Of a stretch of 64,000 nucleotides of DNA, positions 43,093 to 51,309 are shown in pieces. A program made the translations under genes and the position numbers. The stretch covers positions 186,432-250,431 of the forward strand of contig NZ_BJKN01000003.1 of the NCBI RefSeq assembly GCF_006538365.1, given 5' to 3'. This DNA is from Moorella sp. E308F. Its GTDB lineage: Bacteria > Bacillota > DSM-521 > Neomoorellales > Neomoorellaceae. Every line of letters starts with the position of its first letter. The first letter of the stretch is position 1. The notes beneath the pieces were generated by a model. It did not search any database. It worked only from the letters and a program-made list of their open reading frames with translations, and was not told where the DNA came from.

Positions 43093-43104
43093 AAAAAGCG
43101 TCGG

Positions 43105-43500
43105 CAGGGCTCTTCCAGAATTCTGCTGCTGCTAACCGGTCAATTATCAAGTCTTCTACCCCGATTATATAAACCTCCAGGCCGTTTATTTCCACCGTCG
43201 TCAACTTATCTAAAGAACCGTCCAGGTATTCGTCGGGTATTTCCAGTGCCAGGTCCAGCTCTTCGTGATACCAGTGCCGCTCACCGGGCCGGTGTAAAAA
43301 CCCATTCTTGCAAGAACAGCCCTGGCCTGCTCCCTGCCGTTGATGACCAGGTCCATGTCTTTGGTTGCATATCTACCTAAAGTGTAAAATTCCAGCGCCC
43401 GCCCGCCTACCAGAATGGTTTTTATAACTAAAGGTTTAAGGGCTGCCGTTAAAACAGCCAGTACCCCCAGGATTTAAAGGGTCCAGCATTGCCGCTAAAT
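43105..43500 (-). pseudogene. Frameshifted nucleotidyltransferase-like gene (MNT/DUF6036 type)
   Basis: On the minus strand one frame gives PLVIKTILVGGRALEFYTLG, then RYATKDMDLVINGREQA, which contain the GG-x(9-12)-D-x-D nucleotidyltransferase pattern. After about GFYTGPVSGTG the match continues in another frame: HEELDLALEIPDEYLDGSLD, VEINGLEVYIIGVEDLIIDR. So the gene is broken by a frameshift and has no clear start. Such proteins are often antitoxin or toxin partners. It lies tail to tail with the Rpn remnant. Confidence 0.7.
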
Positions 43501-43756
43501 CTTTATCCATTCCATCTAAATTTTATGAATGCATATGGTAAATATTGTCAACCATTCTTGAACACATGCGTGAAAAAGTAACCCATAATGTGCAAATTTT
43601 AACAACTAACCGGTCTGACCGGGGCGATGAAAAGACGGATTTTGAGGATAAATTGTATTCCTTATACCCCTCCGTTCCCTTCCTGCCGCTTAAAGCAAGC
43701 CAGGCACGCTTTCAAACGGCCAGGATGACTTTTGGCGGCCAAAGCCTTTATTTTTT

Positions 43757-43768
43757 ATGGTATACCAT
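43757..43768 (+). promoter_or_regulatory. Candidate operator of the glyoxylate operon
   Basis: ATGGTATACCAT is a perfect 12-bp palindrome 48 bases upstream of gcl. It fits the pattern tGGTnnACCa bound by FadR-subfamily GntR regulators. The regulator gene is not in the window. Confidence 0.5.
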
Positions 43769-43816
43769 TTAAAATAGAGGCTCAAGAGGGTAGTATACGG
43801 ATGGGGGGTAAGTGTA

Positions 43817-45487
43817 ATGCTTGTGGCTGAAGTTCTCATAAAAATATTGGAAAGCGAAGGCGTTGAGGCCGCTTTTGGGATACCGGGTGCCAGCATTACG
43901 CCGGTGTATAAGTATTTGGCCCGGTCTGAAAAAATAAGGCATTACACGGCAAGACATGAAGAGGGTGCAGCCCATGCCGCCGACGGCTACACCAGGGCCA
44001 GCGGGAAGATCGCCTGCTGTATTGTTACCTCAGGACCCGGGGCGACCAACCTGGTTACAGGGCTGTACAACGCACAAATAGATTCCATACCCATGGTGGC
44101 GATCACCGGCCAGAATACCCGTTCCCAGCTTGGTAAAGAGGCTTTCCAGTGCGTCGATATAGTAAGTACGGTACGGCCTTATGTTAAAGGCGCCTGGTGC
44201 ATTACCGAACCGGCCAGGGCGCCGGGTATCATCAGAGAGGCTTTCCGCGTCGCCAGGTCGGGTAGGCCGGGTCCTGTCCTTATCGACTTACCCCTGGATG
44301 TTCAGACAACTGATATACCATATGATCCGGAGCTGGACGCTCCCCTGCCATGGGATAAGCCTAAACCGCATCCCAGACAGATTGAAAAGGCTGTAGAGAT
44401 GATTTTAGCCAGCAAATCCCCCATTATCCTTGCCGGCGGCGGGGTGATCATAGCAGGAGCTACCAGGGAGCTTTTAGAGTTAGCCGAGTACCTTTCTTTG
44501 CCAGTTGTAACTACCTATATGGGCAAGGGCAGCATGCCTCCGGACCACCCTCTTTACTGCGGCCAGGTAGGGATCCAGTGCAATACACCGTTCGGCAACA
44601 AAGCCTTCCTGGAATCTGACCTGGTTTTGGGCATCGGGTGCAGGTTTAATGACCGGCATACAGGTAACGTTGATATCTATACCCGGGGGCGAAAGTTTAT
44701 CCATATCGATATAGAACCAACCCAGATAGGGCGCATCGTCAGCACCGATCTGGGCATAGTCGCAGATGCCAGGTTGGCACTGGCGGCGCTGCTGGAAGTT
44801 GCGAAAGCGAAAACCAGGAAAAGAATTCCCCGGGGCTGGGTAGCCGGGATACCGGAGCTCAGGGCACAAACCGAGCGCCGGCTGCAATTCGATAATGTTC
44901 CCATTAAGCCTCAGAGGGTGTTTCACGAAATAAACGAATTGTTGGGCGAAGACACGATTTTTACGGTCGGCTGCGGCGTTGTTCAGATATGGTCGGGGCA
45001 ATTCCAGAAAATATGGCGGCCCAGGTACTACCTCCCCTCGGGGGGAGCGGGGACGCTGGGTTATGAAATCCCGGCGGCCGTAGGTGCCAAAATAGCGAAT
45101 CCTGATGCCCGGGTTTGTGCCATCGTAGGTGACGGCGGCTTTACCTTTCAGGGCGAAGCCCTGGCCATGGCCTGCCAGTATGGTGTTCCAATTATAGTCG
45201 TAATAGTGAACAACGGCTACCTGGGCCTTATCCGCCAGAACCAGGCCCAGAATTATGGCTATGAATATGCCGTAGACCTGTGGTACGGCGACGGGAAAAT
45301 AGATTTTGTCCGGGTTGCGGAAGGATACGGTGCCAGGGGAGAGAGGGTAACGCGACCGGAGGAGATAAAACCGGCGCTGGAAAGGGCAATGCACGCCGAC
45401 ATACCTTATGTGCTTGATATAATTGTAGAGAGAACAACACTTTGCTCCATGGGTACCAGCATTGACGCCATCCAGGAATACGAATAA
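43817..45487 (+). CDS. gcl: Glyoxylate carboligase-like thiamine-diphosphate enzyme
   Basis: 556 residues. Three ThDP domains are present: PYR (GIPGASITPVYKYL, TSGPGATNLVTGLYNAQ), central (HIDIEPTQIGRIVSTDLGIV) and PP (GDGGFTFQGEALAMA..VNNGYLGLIRQNQ as GDG-x25-NN). Blocks such as DSIP, HKE/GKEAFQ.VDI, FDNVPIKPQRV and YLGLIRQ match Gcl better than acetolactate synthase. It would join two glyoxylates to tartronate semialdehyde plus CO2. hyi and glxR follow, which supports that role. E. coli Gcl has Val51 in place of the usual catalytic Glu, but here the motif is ARHEEGA with Glu48 present. No regulatory partner subunit is adjacent. Confidence 0.88.
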   Translation: MLVAEVLIKILESEGVEAAFGIPGASITPVYKYLARSEKIRHYTARHEEGAAHAADGYTRASGKIACCIVTSGPGATNLVTGLYNAQIDSIPMVAITGQNTRSQLGKEAFQCVDIVSTVRPYVKGAWCITEPARAPGIIREAFRVARSGRPGPVLIDLPLDVQTTDIPYDPELDAPLPWDKPKPHPRQIEKAVEMILASKSPIILAGGGVIIAGATRELLELAEYLSLPVVTTYMGKGSMPPDHPLYCGQVGIQCNTPFGNKAFLESDLVLGIGCRFNDRHTGNVDIYTRGRKFIHIDIEPTQIGRIVSTDLGIVADARLALAALLEVAKAKTRKRIPRGWVAGIPELRAQTERRLQFDNVPIKPQRVFHEINELLGEDTIFTVGCGVVQIWSGQFQKIWRPRYYLPSGGAGTLGYEIPAAVGAKIANPDARVCAIVGDGGFTFQGEALAMACQYGVPIIVVIVNNGYLGLIRQNQAQNYGYEYAVDLWYGDGKIDFVRVAEGYGARGERVTRPEEIKPALERAMHADIPYVLDIIVERTTLCSMGTSIDAIQEYE

Positions 45488-45577
45488 TAAACAGCCGGGA
45501 GGTGATCGTCCGGGAAATAATACGGGTACACCGGCCGTTATATTGTAAAAGTTACTTTGCACAGGAGGAATGTTTTT

Positions 45578-46366
45578 ATGCCGAAGTTCGCCGCCAATTT
45601 AACGATGCTGTTTACCGAACTGCCCTTCCTGGAACGCTTTAATGCTGCCCGTAAAGCCGGGTTTAGAGCGGTGGAGTTCCTTTTCCCCTATGAATATGCC
45701 ATAAACGACATCAAAAGTTTACTTATCGAAAATAACCTCCAGGCGGTACTTTTCAACCTTCCCGCCGGCGATTGGGCAGCCGGGGAGCGGGGCATTGCCG
45801 CCGACCCCGGGCGCAAGGAAGAGTTCCGCGCCGGCGTCAGGCAGGCAGTCGAGTGGGCCGACCAACTCAATGTCCCGCGTTTGAACTGCCTGGCAGGCAA
45901 AATGAACCAGGCTTTTTCCCGGGAAGAGCACTGGCAGACGCTGATAGAAAACGTCCGCTATGCAGCGCAGGCCCTGGCCGGAAACGATTTAAAGCTGATG
46001 ATAGAACCCATCAATCATTATGACGTTCCAGGCTTTTTCCTTAATACCACGCGCCAGGCCCTGCAACTGATCAATGAAGTAAACATGCCCAATGTCTACC
46101 TGCAATATGACCTTTACCATGCTCAGAAGGAAGAAGGTAATTTAACGGTTACCTTGCGCGAAAACATTCAAAGGGTAGGACACATCCAGATAGCCGACAA
46201 TCCCGGCAGGCATCAACCCGGTACCGGCGAAATAAATTATCCATTCTTGCTGCGAGAAATTGATAACCTGGGGTATGAAGGCTACGTATCCCTGGAATAT
46301 ATTCCCGAGCCGGATACTCTAAATTCTTTAGGCTGGATCACAGCTTATGGGTACAACTTGGAGTAA
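45578..46366 (+). CDS. hyi: Hydroxypyruvate isomerase
   Basis: 262 residues, TIM-barrel (AP endonuclease 2-like). PKFAANLTMLFTELPFLERF and MIEPINHYDVPGFFLNTT, VYLQYDLYHAQKEEGNL, GHIQIADNPGRHQPGTGEI are diagnostic of Hyi. It interconverts hydroxypyruvate and tartronate semialdehyde. ATG 45578 has AGGAGG about 10 bases upstream. Second gene of the gcl operon. Confidence 0.93.
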   Translation: MPKFAANLTMLFTELPFLERFNAARKAGFRAVEFLFPYEYAINDIKSLLIENNLQAVLFNLPAGDWAAGERGIAADPGRKEEFRAGVRQAVEWADQLNVPRLNCLAGKMNQAFSREEHWQTLIENVRYAAQALAGNDLKLMIEPINHYDVPGFFLNTTRQALQLINEVNMPNVYLQYDLYHAQKEEGNLTVTLRENIQRVGHIQIADNPGRHQPGTGEINYPFLLREIDNLGYEGYVSLEYIPEPDTLNSLGWITAYGYNLE

Positions 46367-46392
46367 ATTTTTGAAAAAAGGGGTAGAGAGTA

Positions 46393-47307
46393 ATGAGCAA
46401 AATCGGGTTTATTGGTCTCGGTATAATGGGCAAGCCCATGAGCAAAAACCTCATCAGGGCAGGCTACCAGCTGGTTGTTTATGACATCGTTGAAGAGGCC
46501 GTCGCCGAGGTAGTTGCAGCCGGGGCGGAACCCGCCGGTTCTCCCCGGGAGGTAGCTGAACGCTGCGACAAATTTATTACCATGCTCCCTAATTCGCCCC
46601 AGGTAAAGGAAGTGGCCCTGGGAGACAACGGGATAATCGAAAGCGCGCGGCCGGGTTCTATCCTTATCGATATGAGCTCCATAGACCCCATGGTTACCAG
46701 GGAAATTGCCGCCAGGTTAAAGGAAAAAGGCATAAGGATGCTGGATGCACCGGTCAGCGGGGGCGAGCCGAAAGCCATAGACGGCACTTTGTCGATTATG
46801 GTGGGAGGACGGCAGGAAGATTTTGATGAATGCTATGATATTTTAAAGGCCATGGGGGCCTCGGTGGTAAGGGTCGGCGATATCGGCGCCGGTAATGTAA
46901 CCAAACTGGCCAACCAGATCATTGTTGCCCTGAACATTGCCGCCATGTCCGAGGCCCTGGTCCTGGCCACCAAAGCCGGAGTGGACCCGGACCTCGTCTA
47001 CCAGGCTATCCGCGGCGGGCTGGCGGGGAGTACCGTCCTGGATGCCAAAGCCCCCCTGGTAATGGCAAGAAAATTTAATCCCGGTTTCCGGATCAACCTG
47101 CACATCAAAGACCTGGCCAACGCCCTGGCTGCCGGGCACGAGGTCGGAGTACCCCTGCCCCTGACCGCGGCAGTCATGGAAATCCTCCAGGCCCTCAAGG
47201 TCGACGGCCTGGGTGATGCCGACCATGGCGCCATCATCCGCTTTTATGAGAAACTGGCCCAGGTGGAGTGTCACCCGTCCAATTCCACCATACGGCCGTC
47301 CAGGTAG
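46393..47307 (+). CDS. glxR: Tartronate semialdehyde reductase (2-hydroxy-3-oxopropionate reductase)
   Basis: 304 residues of the beta-hydroxyacid dehydrogenase family: N-terminal NAD(P) motif GFIGLGIMGKPMSKNL, substrate motif LDAPVSGGEPKAIDGTLSIMVGG, catalytic lysine in GNVTKLANQI. It reduces tartronate semialdehyde to glycerate, ending the route glyoxylate to glycerate. The C-terminal ~12 residues overlap the 3' end of the convergent carbonic anhydrase gene, giving an unusual tail. Third gene of the operon. Confidence 0.93.
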   Translation: MSKIGFIGLGIMGKPMSKNLIRAGYQLVVYDIVEEAVAEVVAAGAEPAGSPREVAERCDKFITMLPNSPQVKEVALGDNGIIESARPGSILIDMSSIDPMVTREIAARLKEKGIRMLDAPVSGGEPKAIDGTLSIMVGGRQEDFDECYDILKAMGASVVRVGDIGAGNVTKLANQIIVALNIAAMSEALVLATKAGVDPDLVYQAIRGGLAGSTVLDAKAPLVMARKFNPGFRINLHIKDLANALAAGHEVGVPLPLTAAVMEILQALKVDGLGDADHGAIIRFYEKLAQVECHPSNSTIRPSR

Positions 47308-47654
47308 AGAAAGGCAAGGTATACTTTCAGTTCCGGGTGGCGTTCTTTTAATATCCTGGCAGCCGCTTCCATATCCCGGCGCTGGCGGGCCAGCTGCTCT
47401 TCTACGGGCAGGTGGCCCAAATTGTAAGCGCCGCAGTCTTCATGGTGAATTAAATATACTTCTTTTATGTGATGGAGCCGGTAAGAATCCTCGACCAGAT
47501 TTATTTTACCCTCACTGAGGAAATTGCGGCTGGCGCCGGGAAGGGACAGATAATCATACTTCCCGGTCAACCCTTTTTCCCGCAACCAATCAGCAACAGC
47601 AGCCTGAATGCGGAAATCCATGCAGGTTAAAACACAGGCCTGGCAGCCAGCCAT
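47271..47654 (-). CDS. Small beta-carbonic anhydrase-like protein
   Basis: 127 residues, short for the beta class (usually 180-220). Zinc-site residues are visible: Cys11, Asp13 and Arg15 in TCMDFR, then His71 and Cys74 in HHEDCGAY. The fold core YDYLSLPGASRNF is present, but N- and C-terminal helices are reduced. It could interconvert CO2 and bicarbonate, useful next to a CO2-releasing carboligase and in an acetogen, or have lost that function. It converges on glxR with a 37-base overlap of coding ends. Confidence 0.8.
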   Translation of the reverse strand: MAGCQACVLTCMDFRIQAAVADWLREKGLTGKYDYLSLPGASRNFLSEGKINLVEDSYRLHHIKEVYLIHHEDCGAYNLGHLPVEEQLARQRRDMEAAARILKERHPELKVYLAFLYLDGRMVELDG

Positions 47655-47704
47655 GCTAGTATACCACCTACCCCTTCAATTATAAATCATGCTTCCAAAG
47701 CATA

Positions 47705-47850
47705 AAACCCCTTTGCCGTCCCCGGAACCCGGCCGGAAGATGTCCGGGTAGAGATCCGCCAGCAGGCCCTGGAAATTGAAGGCAAAGCTTCCCTGCCTGA
47801 TGGCGGCCGGTACGTCTACCGCAGCTCCCACGTCCCAACTCTCACTTCTC
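47705..47850 (+). pseudogene. Possible Hsp20 (alpha-crystallin) gene fragment
   Basis: One frame reads NPFAVPGTRPEDVRVEIRQQ, then ALEIEGKASLPDGGRYVYRS, resembling the core of small heat-shock proteins (PG..ED..V......L.I.G). There is no start or ribosome-binding site, and the match is short. A relic is the best explanation. Confidence 0.35.
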
Positions 47851-47857
47851 ACATTAT

Positions 47858-47902
47858 AAAAACAGCAGCAGCTGGTCTAAAAAGGCCAGCTGCTGCTGTT
47901 TT
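47858..47902. terminator. Bidirectional terminator
   Basis: AAAACAGCAGCAGCTGG pairs with CCAGCTGCTGCTGTTTT across a short A-rich loop. A/T runs on both sides allow use on either strand. The end of the small minus-strand gene lies inside it. Confidence 0.85.
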
Positions 47903-48071
47903 CCTGGTCGTCCCGGACGACCAGGTAGCTGTCTCCGGCAGGAGCCCCGAAGGCGGCCGGGTAAGCTGAAGAGGTCGTCAGGGCGCGGTAGGGATTGCGG
48001 GCCGGAATGAAGCGGATATTGGGGCGGGCCCGGATGGGCTCCGGGGAAGTTAAGGAATCTAGTCCGGCCAT
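47877..48071 (-). CDS. Small hypothetical protein downstream of the SDH protease gene
   Basis: 64 residues with no membrane segment. It contains RPNIRFIPARNPYRALTTSS and ends SSSWPF. The start lies 22 bases after the protease gene, with AAAGGAAG and GAAGAGG upstream. Its last codons and stop lie in the terminator stem, which is unusual but possible. Not recognised; it may simply be an open frame at the operon end. Confidence 0.5.
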   Translation of the reverse strand: MAGLDSLTSPEPIRARPNIRFIPARNPYRALTTSSAYPAAFGAPAGDSYLVVRDDQENSSSWPF

Positions 48072-48093
48072 TGCCTCTTCTTTACACTTCCTT

Positions 48094-49092
48094 TCAAATC
48101 AGCTGGCGCCAGCCCTGGCGGGAAAAGGTGACGTTGACCGGCGGTGCTCCTTCCCGGGGCTGGCTTTCCCTGGTGATGGTGCCGTTAAAAACGAAGGCAT
48201 CCAGGCAGGGGATACTTTCAATAATGCCGCCGGTGGCCTCAAACTCCACCGAGTATTCCTGGGGTTTTAAGAGGGCGGCCGGGTTAAAGGGTTCCAGGAG
48301 CTTTAAATCAGCTTCATAATCCAGGTAGAGCTGCCACATGAGCATTTCCAGCCCTGGCGAGGGCCGGGTGACATGAAGCTTAATGTCCTCTACGGCCTCC
48401 CGCCGGGAGATCATGTGGTTGTGGGCATAGAGCCTCTCCGTAAGGTTCTTGATGATATCCTCTACGCGGTCGCGCTCATCTACCGGCATGTGCAGCTCCA
48501 GCAGCTTCCTGGCCAGAGAGCGGATCAGGGCGTAGTTGCGGTGCACGTTGCCCAGGGCCAGGGGATGAACTTTGTCCACCAGGCGGTTAAATACCACAGA
48601 CAGGCTCCCTTCACTTTCCAGGCCGGCAATCTCCCGGGCCAGGGAAAAGTAGGCCATGACGTCTTCCACGCTGACCGGCAGGCGGGCGACCGGATTGGCC
48701 GGGTCCTCCGGGTTAAAGGCATTGGCCACGCTGGGGTCGATGGGTCCCAGCTCGCCCAGGGGCCCCATGAGAATCTCATCGGCCCCCAGGCAGAGGAGGG
48801 TGCCGGCGCTGGCGGCGCGGAAGGGCACCAGGACGCTAAGGTGGGGAGTAAACTCCCGCAGCAGGTTCACCAAGCGCCAGGGGGTCAGGACATCGCCGCC
48901 GCGGGTATAGAGGAAGAGATCAAGCCGGGGCCGCGGCCCCAGAGCCAGGAGGTGGCGGTAAAAAACCCGGATAACGTCGGGAGCTATGCGGGTGCCCAGG
49001 TTTTCCCGGTCGCCGGTAAAATAGCAGATAATGGCCGCCTGGCGCTCAGCTTCGATCTGTTCTAAAAGCGGCAGCCGCTCGGCCCTTCCCAT
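48094..49092 (-). CDS. SDH (serine dehydrogenase) family proteinase, ClpP class
   Basis: 332 residues with a ClpP/crotonase-like core: LDLFLYTRGGDVLTPWRLVNL, VLVPFRAASAGTLLCLGADEI (Ser in AASAGT as nucleophile) and GPLGELGPIDP. This matches the SDH protease family (soluble serine protease related to SppA), without a signal peptide. Substrate unknown. GTG/ATG choice: ATG at MGRAERLP is used. It probably forms a small operon with the 64-residue gene. Confidence 0.88.
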   Translation of the reverse strand: MGRAERLPLLEQIEAERQAAIICYFTGDRENLGTRIAPDVIRVFYRHLLALGPRPRLDLFLYTRGGDVLTPWRLVNLLREFTPHLSVLVPFRAASAGTLLCLGADEILMGPLGELGPIDPSVANAFNPEDPANPVARLPVSVEDVMAYFSLAREIAGLESEGSLSVVFNRLVDKVHPLALGNVHRNYALIRSLARKLLELHMPVDERDRVEDIIKNLTERLYAHNHMISRREAVEDIKLHVTRPSPGLEMLMWQLYLDYEADLKLLEPFNPAALLKPQEYSVEFEATGGIIESIPCLDAFVFNGTITRESQPREGAPPVNVTFSRQGWRQLI

Positions 49093-49217
49093 GGGTATCG
49101 CCCTCCCAAGGCGGGGTCAAAGATAGTATTTCCCGCCGGGAGATGAAAAACACCATCGTTGCTCCTTAACCCGTGAGTTGTTATACTATATGTAATACAA
49201 GAAAGGAGTGGTAGGTC

Positions 49218-49409
49218 ATGGATAGTATTTCCGGCAGGGTTTCCAAAATGACAGCTGTAAGATTACCTTTAAAGGTTATTCATAAAGGGTACTCTCTATC
49301 CATCGCCGACGTAACTAACGCTGCTCTGGCCATTTCGAGGAAGCTAGTTTTGGTTACGCGAAATACAAAACACTATCCCTTTGAACAACTCCTGATTAAG
49401 AGCTGGTAA
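49218..49409 (+). pseudogene. Remnant of a PIN-domain (VapC-like) toxin
   Basis: 63 codons after a good GGAGTGG site. Residues ~24-60 (YSLSIADVTNAALAISRKLV, then TRNTKHYPF) match the C-terminal part of PIN nucleases (aDxxIAaxA...lvTrNxkHF). The first ~23 residues do not, and the N-terminal acidic residues are absent, so an internal deletion has fused a start region to the toxin tail. No antitoxin gene is adjacent. The product is probably inactive. Confidence 0.65.
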
Positions 49410-49427
49410 AGGAAAAAGCTGTACCAG

Positions 49428-49919
49428 TCATGGAATAATGTCCCCACTACCGCATTTCTTAACTTTAGAAGCAAACTCCCCCTCACTGATCACCCTGAAC
49501 CCCTGCTCCCGGAGGAGCGCCGTTGTAACACCGGGGCCGGGACGGGTAGTGCCGGTAAAGGTGCCGTCATAGATTAATTTGCTGCCGCACGAGGGGCTCT
49601 TTTCTTTTAACACCACCAGTTCCGCCCCGATTTCCCGGGCCTTTGTCAGGGTGGCTGCCGCGCCGCGGAGGAAGGCAGCCGTCACATCCCGGCCCTCTTT
49701 ATCCACCACCCGAGCCCTGCCGGCCAGGACATCATACCCGTCACCGCCCCGGATTTCTGCCGGCGACCGGGGGATGGTTAAGCCTCCCAGGGCTTCCGGG
49801 CAGGCAGGCACGGCCTTGCCCCGGCGCACCAGCTCGGCGATGGCCGGGACCAGGTTGTGGCCGCCGCTGTATTTACACTTCTCGCCCGCCAGGCAGGCAC
49901 TGACCAGGATCTTTTCCAC
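49428..49919 (-). CDS. DUF523 family protein (2-thiouracil desulfurase-like)
   Basis: 163 residues: LVSACLAGEKCKYSGGHNLV at the N-terminus, CPEALGGLTIPRSPAEIRGG, and KEKSPSCGSKLIYDGTFTG. Conserved cysteines suit an Fe-S cluster. Some members desulfurate thiouracil; the role here is unknown. Single gene, tail to tail with the PIN remnant. Confidence 0.92.
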   Translation of the reverse strand: MEKILVSACLAGEKCKYSGGHNLVPAIAELVRRGKAVPACPEALGGLTIPRSPAEIRGGDGYDVLAGRARVVDKEGRDVTAAFLRGAAATLTKAREIGAELVVLKEKSPSCGSKLIYDGTFTGTTRPGPGVTTALLREQGFRVISEGEFASKVKKCGSGDIIP

Positions 49920-50035
49920 GAAACATCACCCGCTGTCAATTTTAACTGTATTCTAAGGTACAAGTCAAATTGCCGGCTTACACCATAAGCAATATATGGT
50001 AAAATGATATCAATGCCTGAAGGGAGGAAGCAGTT

Positions 50036-50350
50036 ATGATCATTACGACAACAAATACAATTGAAGGTCACCAGATTCGGGAATACTTGGGGATAGTGGC
50101 CGGCGAGGCCATTATGGGAGCCAATATCGTCCGCGATCTTTTTGCCAGCATTACCGATATTGTGGGCGGCCGCTCGGGAGCCTATGAAGAAAAGCTGGCC
50201 CAGGCCAGGGAAATCGCCTTAAGGGAAATGGCCGACAAGGCCAGACGCCTGGGCGGGGATGCCGTGGTGGGCGTCGACATCGACTATGAGGTAGTAAGGG
50301 AAGGTATGCTTATGGTTACCGCCGCCGGCACGGCCGTGAGGCTGGAGTAA
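50036..50350 (+). CDS. YbjQ family (DUF74) putative heavy-metal-binding protein
   Basis: 104 residues matching Ybj[26 protein letters not shown] and [17 protein letters not shown] pentameric small protein of unknown role. ATG is preceded by GAAGGGAGGAAG. rnhA follows after 21 bases. Confidence 0.93.
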   Translation: MIITTTNTIEGHQIREYLGIVAGEAIMGANIVRDLFASITDIVGGRSGAYEEKLAQAREIALREMADKARRLGGDAVVGVDIDYEVVREGMLMVTAAGTAVRLE

Positions 50351-50371
50351 TCCGTGAGGCTGAAATAATCA

Positions 50372-50827
50372 ATGAAAGAAGTTACCATCTACACCGACGG
50401 CGCCTGTTCCGGCAACCCCGGCCCCGGGGGATGGGGCGCCGTCCTGATCTACGGCGATAAACGTAAAGAGATTTCCGGGGCCGAGGCCCATACCACCAAC
50501 CAGCGCATGGAGATCAGCGCGGCCATCGCCGCTTTGAAGGCTCTAAAGGAGCCCTGCCGGGTGCTCCTTTACAGCGACAGCGCCTATCTCGTCAACGCCT
50601 TTCGCCAGGGGTGGCTGGATCGCTGGCAGAGGAACGGCTGGCTGACGGCCAAAAAAGAACCGGTGGAAAACCAGGACCTGTGGCGGGAGCTGCTGCAGCT
50701 GGCGTCCCGGCACCAGGTGGAATGGTTAAAGGTGAAGGGCCACAGCGACAATGCCGAAAACAACCGCTGCGACGAACTGGCCCGGGCCGCAATTAGGCGG
50801 CTACTGAAGCAGGAAATTCCATCTTGA
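50372..50827 (+). CDS. rnhA: Ribonuclease HI
   Basis: 151 residues. Active-site residues are in place: TDGACSGNPGPGGWG (Asp), MEISAAIAAL (Glu), YSDSAYLVN (Asp) and VKGHSDNAENNRCDELA (His, Asp). It removes RNA from RNA-DNA hybrids. Includes the basic handle region (WLDRWQRNGWLTAKKEPV). Confidence 0.97.
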   Translation: MKEVTIYTDGACSGNPGPGGWGAVLIYGDKRKEISGAEAHTTNQRMEISAAIAALKALKEPCRVLLYSDSAYLVNAFRQGWLDRWQRNGWLTAKKEPVENQDLWRELLQLASRHQVEWLKVKGHSDNAENNRCDELARAAIRRLLKQEIPS

Positions 50828-50948
50828 TAGCGAATAATAATAGTCATATTAATTCTCGCCGGCGCCCCTGGCGTTGCCTGTTCACTCCGGGCAAGGCGCC
50901 TGCTGGTCTTTTACCTGTGACTGCGAGTATATGAAAGGAGGGCCTCTA

Positions 50949-51107
50949 ATGGCCAAATGGTCCTGTTTAGCCTGCGGCTATGTCTATGACCCCCAGGAAG
51001 GGGACCCGGCCGGCGGCATTGCCCCGGGGACGGCCTTTGAAGACTTGCCGGGGGACTGGGCCTGCCCTAACTGCGGCCTGGGCAAAGAGAACTTTGAACC
51101 CCTGTAG
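50949..51107 (+). CDS. Rubredoxin
   Basis: 52 residues: two CxxC iron-binding knuckles, C6-C9 ([10 protein letters not shown]) and C39-C42 ([11 protein letters not shown]). An electron carrier used in anaerobes for oxidative-stress defence (to rubrerythrin or superoxide reductase) and other reductions. ATG 50949 has AAAGGAGGG 5-6 bases upstream; the upstream in-frame extension is rejected. Confidence 0.97.
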   Translation: MAKWSCLACGYVYDPQEGDPAGGIAPGTAFEDLPGDWACPNCGLGKENFEPL

Positions 51108-51309
51108 CAGGTTACGGGCGGCGCTGCCAGCGCCGCTTTAAATATATCAGGACGGCTTTATTGCCGTCCGCAAACACCGGGCTCCAGTTTTGGCACCAGA
51201 TTAAGCAGGAGAAGGGGCTTTGGCGGCGAACAAAATATAAACTGCCCGGGGTAGTGGAACTGAAGGAGCACACTAAGGCAAGGAATATCCAGCAAAGGGG
51301 AAATTGGTT
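51108..51309 (+). other. Intergenic region with two hairpins
   Basis: GGCGGCGCT-GCC-AGCGCCGC just after rubredoxin, and GGACGGC-TTTATT-GCCGTCC about 20 bases later. The first may stop the rubredoxin transcript although the T run is poor. No gene seen. Confidence 0.5.

Noticed and set aside
43545-43772. 75-codon open frame before gcl
   Set aside because: No ribosome-binding site, no family resemblance, and it runs into the probable promoter and operator of gcl.
44480-45562. Minus-strand open frame of 360 codons opposite gcl
   Set aside because: Shadow of gcl; the + frame shows all three ThDP domains.
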